From Tamarix chinensis (lineage: Eukaryota > Streptophyta > Magnoliopsida > Caryophyllales > Tamaricaceae): a DNA stretch of 64,000 nucleotides. Each line of letters opens with the position of its first letter. Positions within the stretch are counted from its first letter, which is position 1. A program made the position numbers and the translations under genes. The stretch spans positions 67,646,367 through 67,710,366 of the forward strand of contig CM060173.1 in assembly GCA_030549775.1 (NCBI GenBank), written 5' to 3'. The notes under the pieces were generated by a model. That model made no database searches. It saw only the letters and a program-made list of their open reading frames with translations, and was not told the DNA's origin. Positions 49,624-61,911 of the stretch are shown here, piece after piece.

Positions 49624-52131
49624 ACCCTAATCATCTAACATCCATAATTTTCTTTTCGCCATAAACATGTCTCAAGGTTTTCAAACCTGTGATAATTCCT
49701 CTCCATTTTGAGCTTTCATTCTAACCCCCTCTTGGTTTATTCTTAAGCAAGAAAGAGAAAAAAAAGTTGAGTTTTCATTTAGCCAATTCTTTCATTATTC
49801 TATATTAGAGATGGTAATTTTTTTTCATTCCTAATTTAAATTTCTTGATTTTTAAAGAGTATTTGAATATTTTTGAGTTTTAACCTCCTTTTTTAGCATT
49901 TTAGAGGTTGGAACCCTTTAACTTAAGGTTTTCTTCTTTAGTGGAAAGTTTGGCTAAGCTTCAAGTAAGTCATTCTTACATTTGAAATGTGACATGAATA
50001 ATCATACAAGTTAGTGTACGTTGTTAAATTTTAATCTTCATATGCATGTATGAGATTTTGGTATTTTCATGATGCATGATAGATTATTTAAGATTTCTAA
50101 GAAAAAGGCTTGATTCTTGAGAAATAGAGTTGCTTTCTTATAAATGAGCATGATTATGTACATGAGCTTGTTTAATATTGGTCTTATACTATCATAGTAT
50201 TATGGTTTGGATAGGGTAAGATAGCTTTAATCACATTTAAAATGCATGTTATGTGTTGTCTAAGAGCAATTAGATCGACTGTTTAAGCTAAACTTATTAA
50301 CCGGTCCTTAGAACAGTCAAGTAATTAGACCAAACTAATGGACTGGGTTGTTTGTGGTGACCTATGGTTACTCTTTGCTTAAATCCATTGACCAAATTTT
50401 CAGAATCAATTGACTAGTTCAAGAATAGTCAATTAGTTTAACCATACTGATTGATTAGTTCGAGTGAACTTTAAGGTTTGGCTAAGCTGAATCGATAGAT
50501 TGGTTCAGCTAGAGAGCGTTGTTTTATTTCTTTTGAACTTTAAATGTTTTGAAACTTTAGGTTATAATATGATATGATTCTTTAATGATGAGAATACACA
50601 TCTTGTCATGAATTAACTAACCTATTAGATGGATTGAATGGTTTATAATTCATGGTACCCTCAATAAGTGCCTTGTAAAGTTTTAATGAAAAAAAAGGGA
50701 ATATATATGCTATGATTTCATAAGGGATGATATAATCCATATTGTTAGCCAAAATAGATTATCTTAATGGGTTGATTTAAAATTGGCTAAGCAAAAATGG
50801 AAATCCCAGCTCATGGTTAAGAGGGTAATATCAATTAAGATGGACTGATTATGTGGATTGTTATTTGGTTGCTATATGGGCCTCATGAGATAACTTAAAC
50901 TTGGAGAATAATACACTAATTACTTAAAGTGAAAGATGATTTAGCTATGTATGGATCCAGATTACCTGATTCTTGATTAGCTAACGGGGTCTACCTTTAA
51001 GAATATATTGGCTCCTTCAGTCGGAATCGCACTAGATCCCAGTATTTTACCTACTCTAGTCATTGATGATGTACTAGGGGGTATTGATACTAAAGGTGTA
51101 TACACCTGAAATGCCCCAAAAATTTCTAATTTTATAAACTACATTTAAAGGATATTTATTATAAGAATTATTTAAATAAATTATTTTTAAATTGAATTAA
51201 TTAGGGAAAATCAAGAAGAAATTTATAAGTATTTTTATTAGAAAAGAATTTGGGTATTTTAGCTAATTAAGCATTTTATTTTGAAAATAAATTAAATAAA
51301 TTATTTGATTTAAAATAAGAAGGAGAAAATAGTTTCAAATTAATAATAATTTTATAAATAATTTGATTGGAGAAAATTAGAGTGATTTGCTAATTAAAAT
51401 AGAATTTATAGAAAATCTTTTAAAAATCCTAATTTAGCTTAAAAAGGGGATTTAAATATTATTTTATTTAAATATTATAATTTTTAAATATATCAAATAT
51501 TTTAATTAATTTAAATACCCAACATTATTATTTTTCTTTTTTTTTCTTCTTCTTTTTCCTTTTCTTCTTCCTTTTTCTTTCTTTTTCCTTCCTTCCTCCC
51601 CTCCCCCGATTTGGGCCTAGCGCGACCCAATTTCCTTCTTCCTTTTCTTCTCCTGCCGCGGCCCAGTTCCGTTCTTTCATTTCTTCCTCCTTTGGCAGCT
51701 TGCATGCTGCGTTTCTCCCGTTTTTTCCCTATAACTCATCGTTTTATTTAACGCACCTTAACTCTTGCCTACCGGCCCGGTCTCCCTTTCTTTTTCTCTT
51801 CTTTCTTTCTCGGCCGCCCGGTCCAGGCCCCCCCATCTTCTTCTTCCCCGACACCGTCGACCGCACCTGCAACGTCCGCCTCCCGCCCTGGTTTTTCGCC
51901 GGCGATCTCGCCATTTTTGACCGGCCGTTCTCCTCCCTTTCTCTTCCCCTTGATCCAGCGACCACACAGACCCAACCAACACTCCCCTATTCTCGCGCGA
52001 TTCTCTCTCTTTCCGCCAACCCACCCTTGCCCCGATTTGCTGCCGCCGGCCAAACGACGCCACCGGCGACCGGAACCCTACCTTCCCTATCTACTAGCCG
52101 GCCCACAGAACCCTAGACTCCCTTCTAAAGC

Positions 52132-52140
52132 CTATAAATA
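52132..52140 (+). promoter_or_regulatory. Putative LTR TATA box (R1 copy C)
   Basis: CTATAAATA after a C/T-rich GC-rich island; conserved in the two inverted R1 copies. Confidence 0.6.
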
Positions 52141-53092
52141 TCCCCCATAATAACCTGTATCGAGACTTTTGTTTTCATAACCCAGAATCCTGACCTTGCC
52201 ACCGCCTACCCTTTAGACGTCTCTTCCGCCGCCTCCGGCCAACTTCGGCGCCCGTTCTGGCCACCCGTGTCATCCTTGCACCGCACTCTATCTAACCAAA
52301 TCTATCTCACCCTTCGATTCTTCCTGCACAAGCTACCCCAGCTGTGCGAAGTTCTCTTCCCAATCAACTCTGTTTTCTGCCTCCGCCACCTTGGCGCCGC
52401 CATTAGCCACCTCCTCCGCCGCTAAGGCCGCTTCTTTCACCTCCCAAACTGTGCTTCAGACCCTGCCCTACCTTCCCCTACCTTTATTTTCCTCTTCCTC
52501 CCTCTCCTCCTCTCTCTTTCTTCTTCCCCTCCATTCGGCCACCACCACCGCCGCCACCTTCATTCTGTCCCTCTCCCTCTGGGCATTCTTAAACAGCCCA
52601 ACTTCCACCTCCATTCTTCCTATCTTATTCCCAGCATGCAACTTTCCTCTCTTTCTTCTCTTTTTCCGGCCACCGCCGCAGCCGCCGTGCGCCACCGCCG
52701 GTGCCGCCTATCCCCACCAACATTTGGTTGAACCCTAGACCCTCTCAGCTATTTTTCCTATTTTTATAACCCTTAAATTATTTTATTTCAATTATTTACA
52801 TATAAATACTATTATTATTATTATTCTTAATATTTATATTTTAATATGCATTAATATTATTATCATTAGTATTAATATTTTATTATTATTTATGTTGAGG
52901 GCTAAAGCCTAATATATTTTAATTGAATTTTATTATTATTCTTCTTATTATTTCTATATTTAATATTATTAATATTAAAATGTTATAAGTATAATTATTA
53001 TTATTATTATTTTCTATTTCGAATTTCCATTATTCTTATTTATTATTATTAATACAAATATTTTAACATTAGTGTTGTTAATAATGTTATTA

Positions 53093-53190
<98 letters not shown>

Positions 53191-54710
53191 TCTGAATTGT
53201 GTTATTTAATTTACAGATAATCTTTTTATTATTATTTTGGTAAAGGGTCTGAATCCCTTATTTCACTTTATTTTTTAGTAATGCCTTTTTATTATTATTT
53301 CTACTATTTTTATTATTCTTATTAATATTAATATTGATATTATTTTTATTATTTTGGTTATTATTATTTTATCAAAAAAAACTAGCCTTATATTAAATTA
53401 GTGTTTAATATTATTTTGATAGGAGATAGTCTAATTTTAGCTTTTATCTCATAATAGGTAAAACCAGTTAAAACCCTAAGGAGGCGTAAGAGCGTGCTCC
53501 AAGACCGGTGTCGTTCTAGGTAAGGGTGTTACTAAGGCCATTGGTGTGTTTATATGCATTGTGTGTTTCATAATCCATGTATTCTATGTTTATGATTATT
53601 AATTATGTTGTATATGGTATGACGTGGAGTTGAAGAATGTTTTGTATGGCATGTGTATTATTTATGTATAATGATATGTGTTGTGACCCCGTAAGACATG
53701 CATGAGAGAATGTTGATGTGGTTTGTGTGGGAGAATGGATGAAAAAGGAGGATGGAGAAAGGAGTTGACTAAGAGAAGTGAGTTGACCTAATTTTATGAT
53801 TTTATAAGGAATAATCTAATTTATGGTTTTATGTGGAAGAGTATAATTTATGGTTTTATGCGGAGAATATAGAGTTTATGATGTTATTTGGGAGAATGTA
53901 ATTTATGATATTATATGGGAGAATTAAATTATGGTTTGTTTGGGAGAATCTAGTTTATGATGTTTTTGGGATAATGTAAATTATGATAATAATTAGGAGA
54001 ATCTAATTTGTGGTTATGAAAGGGGAGAATCTAATCAATTGTATTATGTGGACAAATCTTTGGGTTTTATATGATTTGAATCTTTGGGCTGGTATGGATG
54101 AATCTTTATGGTTTGAATTTAGGATTTGGCATGGATGATTATTTGGGTTTTACATGGTTTGAATCTAGGGTTTGTTATGGATGAATCTTTAGTTTTATGT
54201 GGTAGAAATTATGGTTTTGTATAATGGAACTTTAGGGTTTGCATGGTAGTATTTATGGTTTGTATGGTGGTATTTATAGTTGTATGGTGGTATTAGGGTT
54301 TACATGGTGGCATTGATGGTTGAATGGCGGTATTAGGGTTTGCATGGTTGAATTTAAAGTATCACGTGGAAATTTAGGGTTTGCATGAAAACGGTTCAAA
54401 GGTTTGCATGGGGAGATTAATGTCTGCATGGGTATGAAAATTACGTGTGGAAAGTTAATTTGGGATGTAAGGAAGGTAATGTAAGTGTTGTTTGGGTGTT
54501 TGAACGCTTGGGATGAAAAATAGCACGTGGAGCAAATTAAGGGTACGGAGGAGACTGAATTATGGTTTGTTGTGGTTAATTGAGGTCTATGGTGGTTGAT
54601 TAGGGTTTTTTGTGCTATCATATGTATGTGATGATTAAAGTGTAAGTATGATGATGAATATGGAAATTATGATTTATGATTCATGCATGTCTATGGTGAA
54701 AGCCTTTGAA

Positions 54711-55098
54711 TAAGATACTTAAGACACTAATCATTTAAAGTAGAAGATTATTGAGTCGGGTCCAGCCGATCCACCGGTTAGGAATAGTGGTTAGGGTTTA
54801 ACCCTATGTGTGACCGATCCACCGGTAATAATAGTGGTGAGGAATTTGTCCCGCAAGTGTCCGGCCCACCGGAAATAATAGTGGGGTGACTCGAGCTCAA
54901 TAAAAATAAATCATAGTTGTCAAAACATTTAAAATGTACTAATTACTTACAGTGAAACACCATGTGAGTAGGAACCAGCCGATCCACCGGTAAGGAATAG
55001 TGGTGTGGACTTTGTCCTGCAAGTGACCGATCCACCGGCGAATAATAGTGGTGTGGACTTTGTCCCGCAAGTGACCGACCCACCGGCAATAATAGTGG
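54711..55098 (+). repeat. Module and phased hairpin array of R1 copy C
   Basis: Module ACTAATCATTTAAAGTAGAA (about 54726-54745), then CCAC..GTGG units at 54771-54790, 54819-54837 and 54866-54884, a second module TACTAATTACTTACAGTG (about 54937-54954), then units at 54984-55003, 55032-55051 and 55080-55098. Between units are AGGGT/ACCCT (54793-54805) and GGAC/GTCC (55007-55017; 55055-55065). Confidence 0.88.
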
Positions 55099-55599
55099 GG
55101 TGTTCCTGTGCTCACATGGACTTGATAAAAAGGCATGGTGTGAATCGAATTCTGATAAGAGATCAATTAAATGATTAATCTGGACTACAATTGGGCCTTT
55201 GTACTTTTACCTGGTTGATCATATGCATTTATGATTGTGTTCTTCTATTTTTCTGCATGGCTCATGTGTTTATGTGTTGGCCTTAGTGATCAAGTCACCT
55301 TACTCAGTACTGGACCCGTACTGATACTACCTTGGTTGATGGGTAGTGTGATGATCCACCGATGGTGGGGAGCAGACCTCTTGTGCAAGTTTAAGATCAG
55401 AGACTGTTTTGGGGTGGCAGGCCTGACTTGAGTGAGTAGGCAATCCGGAATTTGACCCATCGGGTTTTATCTTGTTTAAATATATTTCTATTTGAAAGTT
55501 ACAAGTGTTAATAAACGTTTATGCGTACTCTGATTTTGTTGTATGATCTTTCGAATTCTTTTATGAATTGTTAATTTGAATTTAACGTAAATCTTTTCT

Positions 55600-55670
55600 T
55601 TAGCCTTAGCACTTGGTACTGGAACGGTCGGAGAGAACCGGTCTGGTACGAAGTGTGGCAGTAACATTCC
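55600..55670 (+). promoter_or_regulatory. Terminal stem-loop of R1 copy C
   Basis: GCACTTGGTACTGGAACGGT pairs imperfectly with ACCGGTCTGGTACGAAGTG about 75-145 bases inside the GGGGTGTTACA end. Other family members have an unrelated but also self-complementary sequence at this place. Confidence 0.6.
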
Positions 55671-56753
55671 CAGAATTCACAGGTTTTAAGTGTTTCTATC
55701 TTAATTGCTTCCGTAAAAAAAATTAGTGAATTTTGGGGTGTTACAACACCCATGTGGTTTATTAGCTTTAGCTACACTTTATGTCTATTTGAGGGTTACT
55801 CAGCTTTGGTCAGACGTTATGTCCTCTAGTTTGGATAATATTCCATGGTATGTGAGGTCATGGGTGTGATAATCAATCCATTGCTCGATAAGGAAAAGGA
55901 GTAATGGCCTATACATAGTTAACCTAAGGGGTCATGTAAACTTAGAAAATTGAACTAATGGAATATTCTTGTAAGTGGGTAGCAGAAAATTCTAGAGAGA
56001 CGTGGAATAACCTATTATTGATCATATGCTACTATTCAAGATATCTATGTTGTATTTCTAAGCATGATGAGTTAAAAGTTGTCTAAGTCCTTACATAGCA
56101 TAATATCTGAATGCATTCTATGAGTATAATTGTACATGTATATTTAAGTGTATCATGTAAGCATGGTATAGTGTTTTAGTATGATTTCAATTGTTGTCTT
56201 GGACTTACATGCCTGTGGCTCCCTTCGAAGAGGCAATTTGTCTTAGTACGTAACATATTGATGTGCTCATTTGTTGGATCACCTGCTTAATCCCCAAGCA
56301 AAGGACCATGTGTAGGTTTTTGATGATGACTAGTGGTGGCCTAACTTATGTCAAGCTCAAAGGCACGAGAGCTTGGATATATGAAGATTGTTTGTAGGCC
56401 CTTAATGGATCAAGGTTTTGGGTCTTTACCTTATAGTCATTTTATCTCTGTCATATTTCTGTACTTTTAATTAAGTCCCTCTTATGCATTTGAACATCTT
56501 GGGGACCCGTTGAGGCCTTATTTTGTGAACTTTTAATCATCTCACATATATCTATATTACCATTAAGCACTCAATTATCTTATTGGGATTGATTGGTTTT
56601 CTTAGCCTTATATCTAACATAGGGTGGGCGGCAAACGTCTATCGTATGTTAGGTGCAGCAATAACACCATGTTTTTCCTAGGAGTTTTGTATTCTTTCTC
56701 TTCCATGATATTTTAAAATAATTTTTTTAGTAGTGAAAAATGAGAGTGTTACA

Positions 56754-57565
56754 GTTTTGCCTTATGAGATGTTTCAAACTATTCTATTGGTTTAAGGATA
56801 ATGAACAGGAGCGTATTATTGTGAGAGATGTTGATTCCATTCCACTAGCTTAATAATAGTGGCTCAGTGTGTTTTATCCTAGAAGGTGTTTTAGTCTACT
56901 CCACCAGATTAATAATAATGGGGTCCTAAACTCAATGTGAATAAGAAATGAATTGTGGATATACCTAATAATGAAATTCTATTTAGTTCTCCTCTTCCAT
57001 TATATTATGTTTAATCATTATGCATGCTTATTCTTCTATATGACCTTATATATTCTATGTAACCTTACTATAACTAGGGTTGTAAATGAGCTGAGCTAGC
57101 TTGGTATTCAGGTCGGTTTAGATTAGTTCGTTAAAATATTGACTTGGCTTATTTGTTTAGTTAAATGAGCTAAACCTGATCTAAAAAAGTGAGGCTCGGT
57201 TCATTTTATGGTTTTGACTCATGAGCTCTTCTTGACTAAGCTCTTTAAAAGCTCAACTTGGCTTATTCGTTTAGTTAAACAAGTCGAGTCCTAGCCTCAT
57301 TTCATGCTCATTTAACTAAACGAGTCGAGCCTGAGCCTGGGGTGTTTGGCTCGACTCATCTCATTTACTACCCTAGCCATGGTAATATTATTACCTTAAT
57401 CAGTATGTAATGTATTGATCATCTTTTTTATGGGTATTGCTCATTCACACGAGTAGTTACCTTTTTCTTTTGCAGACGATTATTAATTACTAATTTTAAT
57501 GTGCTTACCTTCGATGAGTACATAATCAAATTGATATAGCTTATGATTATTCAAATATCTCCATC
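56754..57565 (+). mobile_element. R3 fragment, continuation of the host of R2 copy a
   Basis: Contains hairpin-like CCACTAGCTTAATAATAGTGG (near 56844) and CCACCAGATTAATAATAATGG (near 56901), then AT-rich DNA with a foldback element at 57074-57376. No gene. Confidence 0.5.
57074..57376. mobile_element. Foldback/MITE-like element (CTAGGG ends, GAGCTCG-rich)
   Basis: The left end CTAGGGTTGTAAATGAGCTG and the right end, reverse complement CTAGGGTAGTAAATGAGATG, form inverted repeats. The 303-bp interior is full of GAGC/CTCG words that can fold back. No ORF. Confidence 0.7.
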
Positions 57566-60500
57566 TGTAGTACCCCATATTTATAAGCTTATAAAATGAG
57601 AAATTCTTATATTGATGAAAATTGGATAGTGTTTTATCTTGACTTGGAACTGTAGTTTGGGTTTAATTTAAAAGGAATTTGAAAAGCATGGAAAAAATCG
57701 AGTAAAATGATTTTTCTTAGCATACTTGTCAAATGGTTTTATGAACTAATGGACTAGTTTGTCCTTTCAGCTTGGGTTTTGGTTTGATAGAATTGATTGA
57801 ACAGTTTAGGCAAACCAATCAAATGGTCTTTAGAATAGTCAAGTGGTCTAACCAAATTGATTGACTAGTTTGTCAAACTGAGCGCTTTTTGAGCTTGACT
57901 TTTTTTGAAAAAAAATATTCCTTTCATTAAAATGGAACCTTGTTAATCTAACTTTGAGATTTTCCTAAGTAATCCTTAACCTTTTTTTATCATTTATCTC
58001 ACTTTAATTTTTTTCTTGAATAGATTTGAGGGTTTGATTTTGATAGAAGAGAAGAAGGATGACCTCACTTCTTGTCCTCTTCTTCCTCTCACCTCTACAT
58101 GACTTTAGAACCTATGCATTGATTCCAAGCTATCACTACATGGCTATGATATTTGCTTCTACTACCGATCTACCATTTCCCTTCTTGTGTCCAATCTTTT
58201 CTAGATGAACTTGATTTGCATTCCCTAGAAAATCTCTATTTGAGCTCTAAAGAAGAAGCCAACCTATTCTTGATAAATTCGCTTTTTAAGCTTATATTCG
58301 AAAGGTAAAATTAGGATTTTTTATTTGTTACATATCCTCACCCACTCTTTAACCAATTCTTTGGTTATAAATAACCCTAATAATCTCTCTTCCTTACTTT
58401 TCTTTCAATCACCAAAGTATCTTGAGTTTCAACATTTATGCTAATTCTTCTCCACTTCGAGCTCTTATTCTAATTTGATTCACTCTTCTGATCCTTTCTC
58501 TAGCTCCCTCTTGTTTTATTCTTAAGTAAAAAAGAGTTAGATTTGAGAAAAAGTTGAGTTTATATTCAAATGATTCTTTTCTTATTTTCCCTTAAAGTTG
58601 ATAAGTTTATTTTCCTTCCCTAATTCAAGGTTCTTTATTTGTAAAGGACATGTGGTGATTTATAAGTTTTAAATTATTCTTTTTAAAGTTTTGGAACTTG
58701 AAATCTTTCAACTTAAGATTTTTCCTCTTCGGTGGAAAATTTTGCTAAGCTTCAAGTAAGTCATTCTTACCTTTGAAATGTAATATGAATAAGCATGTGA
58801 ATTAGTGCACACAATAAAATGTTAATCCTTATGTGCCTGTGTGAGATTTTGGTATTTTAATGATGCATGATGTATTATTTAAGATTTCTAAAAAAAGGGG
58901 GGCTTGATTCATGAGAAATATGGTTGATTTCTTGTAAACGAAGCATGATTCAGTATATAAGCATGTTAAATATGGTCTTATACTATGACTAACACAAGTC
59001 TTCAAAGGATAATGAAGAATCATGAGATTGAAGAAGAAGTAGGATCGGTGGCTATCAAAATGTGAAGAATGAAAGAAGATATTCAAGCAAGAATTTATAA
59101 AGAATTTAACAAGAACTCAAAGAACTCAACTTTTAATGTCACCCATCTAAGATTACTCCAATTATTCTTAGAAAGAATTATTCAATCACAAGAGAGAATT
59201 AACCAATTGATTTACTTGTATTAGATTTCAGTATACTCAACCATCAATATGTTACAATGTGTCGACATCATGCCTTATATATAGGAGCGTTAAATTGCTA
59301 ATTATTACACTAATTTGGCCACATGACACATAAATGGCTAACTAGCACATAAACTAGTAATAACAATGTAATTATATCCTATATAATACATGAATCAATA
59401 AAGACTATTACAAATAAAGTAAGCTAATTAGTACATGAAAACAACTAATAGGAATCCTAATCAAAACAACAATGTTGACTAGGCTTTCTTGACTTGTAGA
59501 GTTGACTTTCATACACAATAGCATCCTTTGTAATATCTTGTAACACTTGAAAATCTTATGTATATTGACTTCTTAAATGGTTCGATCTTCTTCCTATAAA
59601 TATGTTATATATCTATAGGAATGACTTAAAGTAACATCATCAAGGTTAGTCATATTATTATTATTGTCAAAGACATATAATGTGATCATTTTTACAATCA
59701 AGTATGCCAAATCACTATCATCTATTGATGCTCCAACATTAATTACAATGTTATGGGTTGAATTTGGTAAGATTTTAGAGCTTTAATCTCATTTAAACTG
59801 TATAGGGACAAACTGATCTACTAATCAAGCCAACTTATTGATTGTTCCTTAGAACAATCAACTAGTTGACCCAAATCGATAAACTAGGTGATTTTTTGGG
59901 ACTTTAGTTACTTTCTATTTAAATCCATTGACCAATTTGTCTAGACCGATCAGCTAGTCTTAAAACATTTGACTAGTTTGACCAAATCGATTGACTAGTT
60001 TAAGGAAACTTTAGGATTGGACTGAGCCAAACCGATTGACCGATTTGGCCAAAGCATGATGTTTACTTTTCTAAACTTGATATATTTTGAAACCTTACAC
60101 AATGTTATAATATGAATATTTAATGATGAGAAGACACATCTTGGAATGAATTAACTAATCTATTGGATGGATTAAACGGTTCATAATTCATAGTGTTCTC
60201 AATAAGTGCCTTTGGGAGGTTTTAATGGAAAAACTACAATGAGTATGCTATGAATTCATAAAGGGATAATGTAATTTAGATTCTTGACCTAAATGGATTA
60301 CCTTAATCACTTGATTTAAACTTAATTAAGCATTAAGGGAAATTCCATCACATGGTTTGGAGGGTAATACTTATTGTGATGGAATGATTATATGGGGTAT
60401 GTTACTTGGATGTTATGTAGGCCTTATGTGATAACATAACGTTGGATAATTACACACTAATTACTTAAATTGAAAGATGATCGAGGTATACATGGGTGTA

Positions 60501-61639
60501 GATTACTTGATCCTCGATTAGCTATTGAGGGTTAGTCCGCCTTTGGGCTATGCCTTCACATGGAATCTTAATAGATCTTAGTGCCTTACCTATTCTAGAA
60601 ATTGATGATGTATTAGCGAGTATCGATATTAAAGGGTATGTTTACATAGGTAGGTTATTAACTTCGGTTGAGCTTTATGTCCATTGGTGGTTACTTGACT
60701 TTAGCTGGACTTTATGTCGTCTAATTTGGATAGGATTCCATGGTATCTGAGACCATGGGGTGGTAATCAATCCATCACTCAAATAAAAAAGGAAAAGGAA
60801 TAATGGCTTGCCAACAATTAATTTAATGGATCATGTAAACTTGAAAATCAACCTAATGGAATACTTATGTAGGTGGACGATAGAAGAGCCTAATAAGACG
60901 TGGAATAACCTGTTATTAAATATACGTTTCTATCCATAATATCTATATTGTATTGCTATGCATGATGAGTCGCAAATTGTCTAAGTCGTTACATGGCATG
61001 AAATTTTGATGCAATATGATTATGAGAATACATGTACATCTAAGTGTGATGTATAAGTATGCTATTATGTTCAATATGATCTTCATTGTTGCCTATGACC
61101 TTGTATGTTTGTGATTCCCGTTGAGGTGGTAACTTGTTTTACTCAATACATAGCGTACTGATGTACCTGTTTATTTTGTCACCTGGTCAATCACATGAGG
61201 AGAAGACCATGTGCAAGTTTTTTAGGATGTCCGACAATAGGCCTACCTTATATTATATTAGGCTTGGAGGTTGAGAGCATAGACATCCAAAAACTGTTGT
61301 TTGATCCTTTATGGACCAAGGTTTATATCTTTGCCCTATTTTTTTTATACCTATTGTATCTCTATACTTTTAGTTTATTCTCTCTCATGTATTTGAATAT
61401 TTTTGGGACCCATTGAGGTCTTTTTTTATAAATATTTTCTTTTATTATCTATATATCATATTTCTTACGCACTTTACTCTTGTTTTTGGTTGGTTTGGTT
61501 TCTTAGCCATGTATCTAACATGAGACCAATGGTGTTAGGTGTGGTGGTAATACTTTATTTTCCTTAGTATTTTGGTATTTTTCAGCTCCCACAATGTTTT
61601 AAAATCAATTTTTTAGTAGTAAAAAATAAAGGTGTTATA
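57566..61639 (+). mobile_element. R2 copy b
   Basis: Starts TGTAGTACCCC and ends GGTGTTATA. Flanking pentamers are CCATC (57561-57565) and CTATC (61640-61644), one mismatch. Collinear with R2 copy a on both sides of that copy's R1 insertion. Carries a TATA box (58365-58373), dyad-rich stretches (57720-57890; 59800-60050) and the module ACTAATTACTTAAATTGAAA (about 60455-60474). An extra block at about 58987-59742 is absent from copy a. No genes. Confidence 0.7.
58987..59742 (-). mobile_element. Insert in R2 copy b: LTR-like DNA with a coding remnant
   Basis: R2 copy a runs without this block (near 50196), so it is a later insertion. On the minus strand, an open stretch (59742-59590) including DLAYLIVKMITLYVFD and LSHSYRYITYL is followed by non-coding LTR-like DNA with CCTATATATAAGG near 59274-59286. 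It is related to the pieces at 11461-12320 and 12953-13093. Exact ends and target duplication were not resolved. Confidence 0.5.
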
Positions 61640-61908
61640 CTATCTCTCTTTGGACTCTTAGTCATATGTATTTCATTTTATATGTTTCCCTTATCTCTTT
61701 ATTTTGTATCTTATATCATGGTGGAATTAAGTACTTCCCACAATTAATTCTTAAGTATGACGTTACTTTGCACATAACATAAACTAGGTGTACAGGGTGC
61801 CTCTTTTATGTTGGATGCTGCATAACATCCCTGCATTTTGTGTTTTAGCTTCCACAAATAACTCTCTAAAATAATTTTTTTTTAAATCCTAAATTTTGGG
61901 GTGTTATA
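61640..61908 (+). mobile_element. R-type LTR terminus
   Basis: Ends GGGGTGTTATA at 61908. It has an internal inverted repeat TTTATGTT/AACATAAA (about 61815-61780), comparable to the terminal stem-loops of the other copies. It abuts the integrase remnant at 61912. Confidence 0.5.
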
Positions 61909-61911
61909 GTT

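Larger units (their letters stand above)
51107..55745 (+). mobile_element. R1 copy C: 4.6-kb solo-LTR-like element with perfect target duplication
   Basis: A 4639-bp unit starts TGAAATGCCCC, ends GGGGTGTTACA, and is flanked by ACACC on both sides (51102-51106; 55746-55750). The insertion splits R2 copy a; R2 copy b at about 60600-60720 supplies the uninterrupted counterpart. In order: AT-rich end, polypyrimidine tract (51527-51600), GC-rich island (51640-52740), TATA box, (ATT)n (about 53085-53190), CCGGTGTCGTT box (53503-53513), 27-bp and CCCTAA-type arrays, modules, hairpins, terminal stem-loop. No gag or pol. A solo LTR is the simplest reading, though unusually long. The ORFs inside are low-complexity. 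Confidence 0.85.
48846..56753 (+). mobile_element. R2 copy a, interrupted by an R1 element
   Basis: Collinear with R2 copy b (57566-61639): dyad-rich stretch, TATA box, CAAGTAAGTCATTCTTAC, the CTTAAAGTGAAAGATGAT module near 50918-50935, the GCATGATGAGT block (56064; 60961) and terminus GAGTGTTACA at 56753. About 3.26 kb remain after removing the R1 element at 51107-55745. The left boundary is approximate; possible flanking pentamers are ATTTT and GTTTT. The R3-type host sequence resumes at 56754. Confidence 0.65.

Noticed and set aside
51700..52738. Several overlapping ORFs of 70-140 codons on both strands in the GC-rich island of R1 copy C
   Set aside because: Low-complexity proline/serine or arginine/glycine strings in strongly biased sequence, not conserved in frame in the other R1 copies.
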